NCBI RefSeq assembly: GCF_001428065.1
Contig: NZ_LMSE01000002.1
Coordinates: 1,270,120-1,334,119, forward strand
DNA from: Nostocoides sp. Soil756
GTDB lineage: Bacteria; Actinomycetota; Actinomycetes; Actinomycetales; Dermatophilaceae
Reading direction: 5' to 3'
DNA: 64,000 nt
Part shown: positions 63,466 through 64,000 of the stretch, piece by piece
How positions within the stretch are numbered: the stretch's first letter is position 1
Layout of the letters: each line of letters opens with the position of its first letter
Notes under the pieces: model-generated
The model's input: only the letters and a program-made list of their open reading frames with translations
Databases searched by the model: none
Told to the model about the DNA's origin: nothing
Made by a program: the position numbers and the translations under genes

Positions 63466-64000
63466 GTGGACGAGATCCGCGTGTTCCTGGTCGACGACCA
63501 CCGCGTCGTGCGGACCGGGCTGGCCGCCTACCTGGGGCTCGAGCCCGGCATGCGCGTCGTGGGCCAGGCGCCGGACGGCCGGGCGGCCCTGGACGGGATC
63601 GCCGTCCTGGACCGGGCCGGAGAGCGGCCCGACGTCATCCTGATGGACCTGAAGATGCCGCGGATGGACGGGATCGCGACGACGACCGAGGTGAAGCGGC
63701 GGTGGCCGGAGACCGAGGTGGTCGCGGTGACGAGCTTCGTCGAGGAGGAGCAGATCCGCGCGGCGCTGGCGGCCGGCGCGGCGGGCTACCTGCTCAAGGA
63801 TGCCGATGCCCCGGACGTGACGGCGGCGATCCGGGCCGCCGTCGCCGGCGAGGTGCACCTGGATCCGGTCGCCGCCCGCGCCCTCACGGCGTCGCTGCGC
63901 GCACCCCGGCAGGACCAGGCGTCACTGACCCCCCGCGAACGCGAGGTCGTCGTGGCGATCGCCACCGGCGCGACCAACCGCCAGATCGCCCGGGACCTGG
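63466..64000 (+). CDS. NarL/LuxR response regulator (cut by window end)
   Basis: 178 residues visible from GTG 63466; the stop lies beyond the window. Receiver domain: RVFLVDDHRVVRTGLAAYLG, phospho-acceptor Asp in DVILMDLKMPRMDGIATTTE, VVAVTSFVEEEQIRAALAAG, AAGYLLKDADAPDVTAAIRA. LuxR HTH begins LTPREREVVVAIATGATNRQ, IARDL. Nearest relatives are LiaR/DegU-like regulators of cell-envelope stress; the cognate kinase would be outside the window. About 20 residues are missing at the C terminus. Confidence 0.9.
   Translation, partial: MDEIRVFLVDDHRVVRTGLAAYLGLEPGMRVVGQAPDGRAALDGIAVLDRAGERPDVILMDLKMPRMDGIATTTEVKRRWPETEVVAVTSFVEEEQIRAALAAGAAGYLLKDADAPDVTAAIRAAVAGEVHLDPVAARALTASLRAPRQDQASLTPREREVVVAIATGATNRQIARDL

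Overview
The window is very GC-rich DNA, lower in GC only around 6.1-7.3 kb and 9-10 kb. Gene content (DevS/DevR-type two-component pair, coproporphyrin-type heme genes hemE/hemY/hemQ, DUF3000-rnd-fadA-fadB block, dxs, LexA box of the TCGAAC-N4-GTTCGA type) points to a high-GC actinobacterium, probably order Micrococcales and perhaps Intrasporangiaceae-like. The genus cannot be fixed from sequence reading alone.

Layout. (1) 1-3.4 kb: two universal stress proteins followed by a DevS-like GAF histidine kinase and a DevR-like regulator, i.e. a hypoxia/dormancy-type cassette; then a PAP2 phosphatase. (2) 4.2-21.25 kb: a 17-kb integrative element inserted in the 3' end of a tRNA-Val(GAC) gene. It has a tyrosine integrase at the left end, an excisionase at the right end, a 1272-aa MobF-type relaxase/helicase, 17-bp direct repeats (attL/attR) and shared putative integrase arm sites at both ends. 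Cargo: YefM/YoeB toxin-antitoxin, a cysteine-rich secreted protein, scrambled IS3/ISL3 remnants, a PadR/HAAS pair with a clear operator, an ECF sigma factor with a membrane partner, an Imm33-like protein, a pRiA4b ORF-3 protein and two frameshifted genes. No conjugation pore or coupling protein is seen, so it looks mobilizable rather than self-transmissible. (3) 21.2-21.5 kb: tRNA-Gly, tRNA-Cys and tRNA-Val on the minus strand.

(4) 21.6-51.6 kb: chromosomal core. BrkB membrane protein, AidB-like acyl-CoA dehydrogenase, PPK2, RibD-like reductase, a LigD polymerase-ligase without nuclease domain, MsrB, heme genes hemQ/hemY/hemE, DUF4349 lipoprotein, EamA transporter, DUF3000 protein, RNase D, the fadA-fadB beta-oxidation operon behind an 18-bp palindrome, an HTH-MurA fusion with its own operator-like site, a GDSL hydrolase, methionine aminopeptidase, SDR and epimerase enzymes, an E. 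coli-like CysM, a hemerythrin protein, a methyltransferase and dxs. Unusual intergenic repeats and palindromes lie at 26.4, 41.5 and 48.3 kb.

(5) 51.8-57.8 kb: an RCC1-repeat protein, then a 4.6-kb island bounded by 94-bp direct repeats of the 3' end of a small gene (57315-57773, minus) whose start codon lies inside a LexA box. The island carries an intact VapBC, an MNT-type nucleotidyltransferase with a wrecked HepT, a second HepT remnant, a frameshifted antitoxin and a beta-lactamase-fold serine hydrolase, but no recombinase. (6) 57.9-64 kb: assimilatory sulfite reductase plus CysH, aconitase behind a perfect 18-bp palindrome, and a LuxR-type response regulator cut by the window end.
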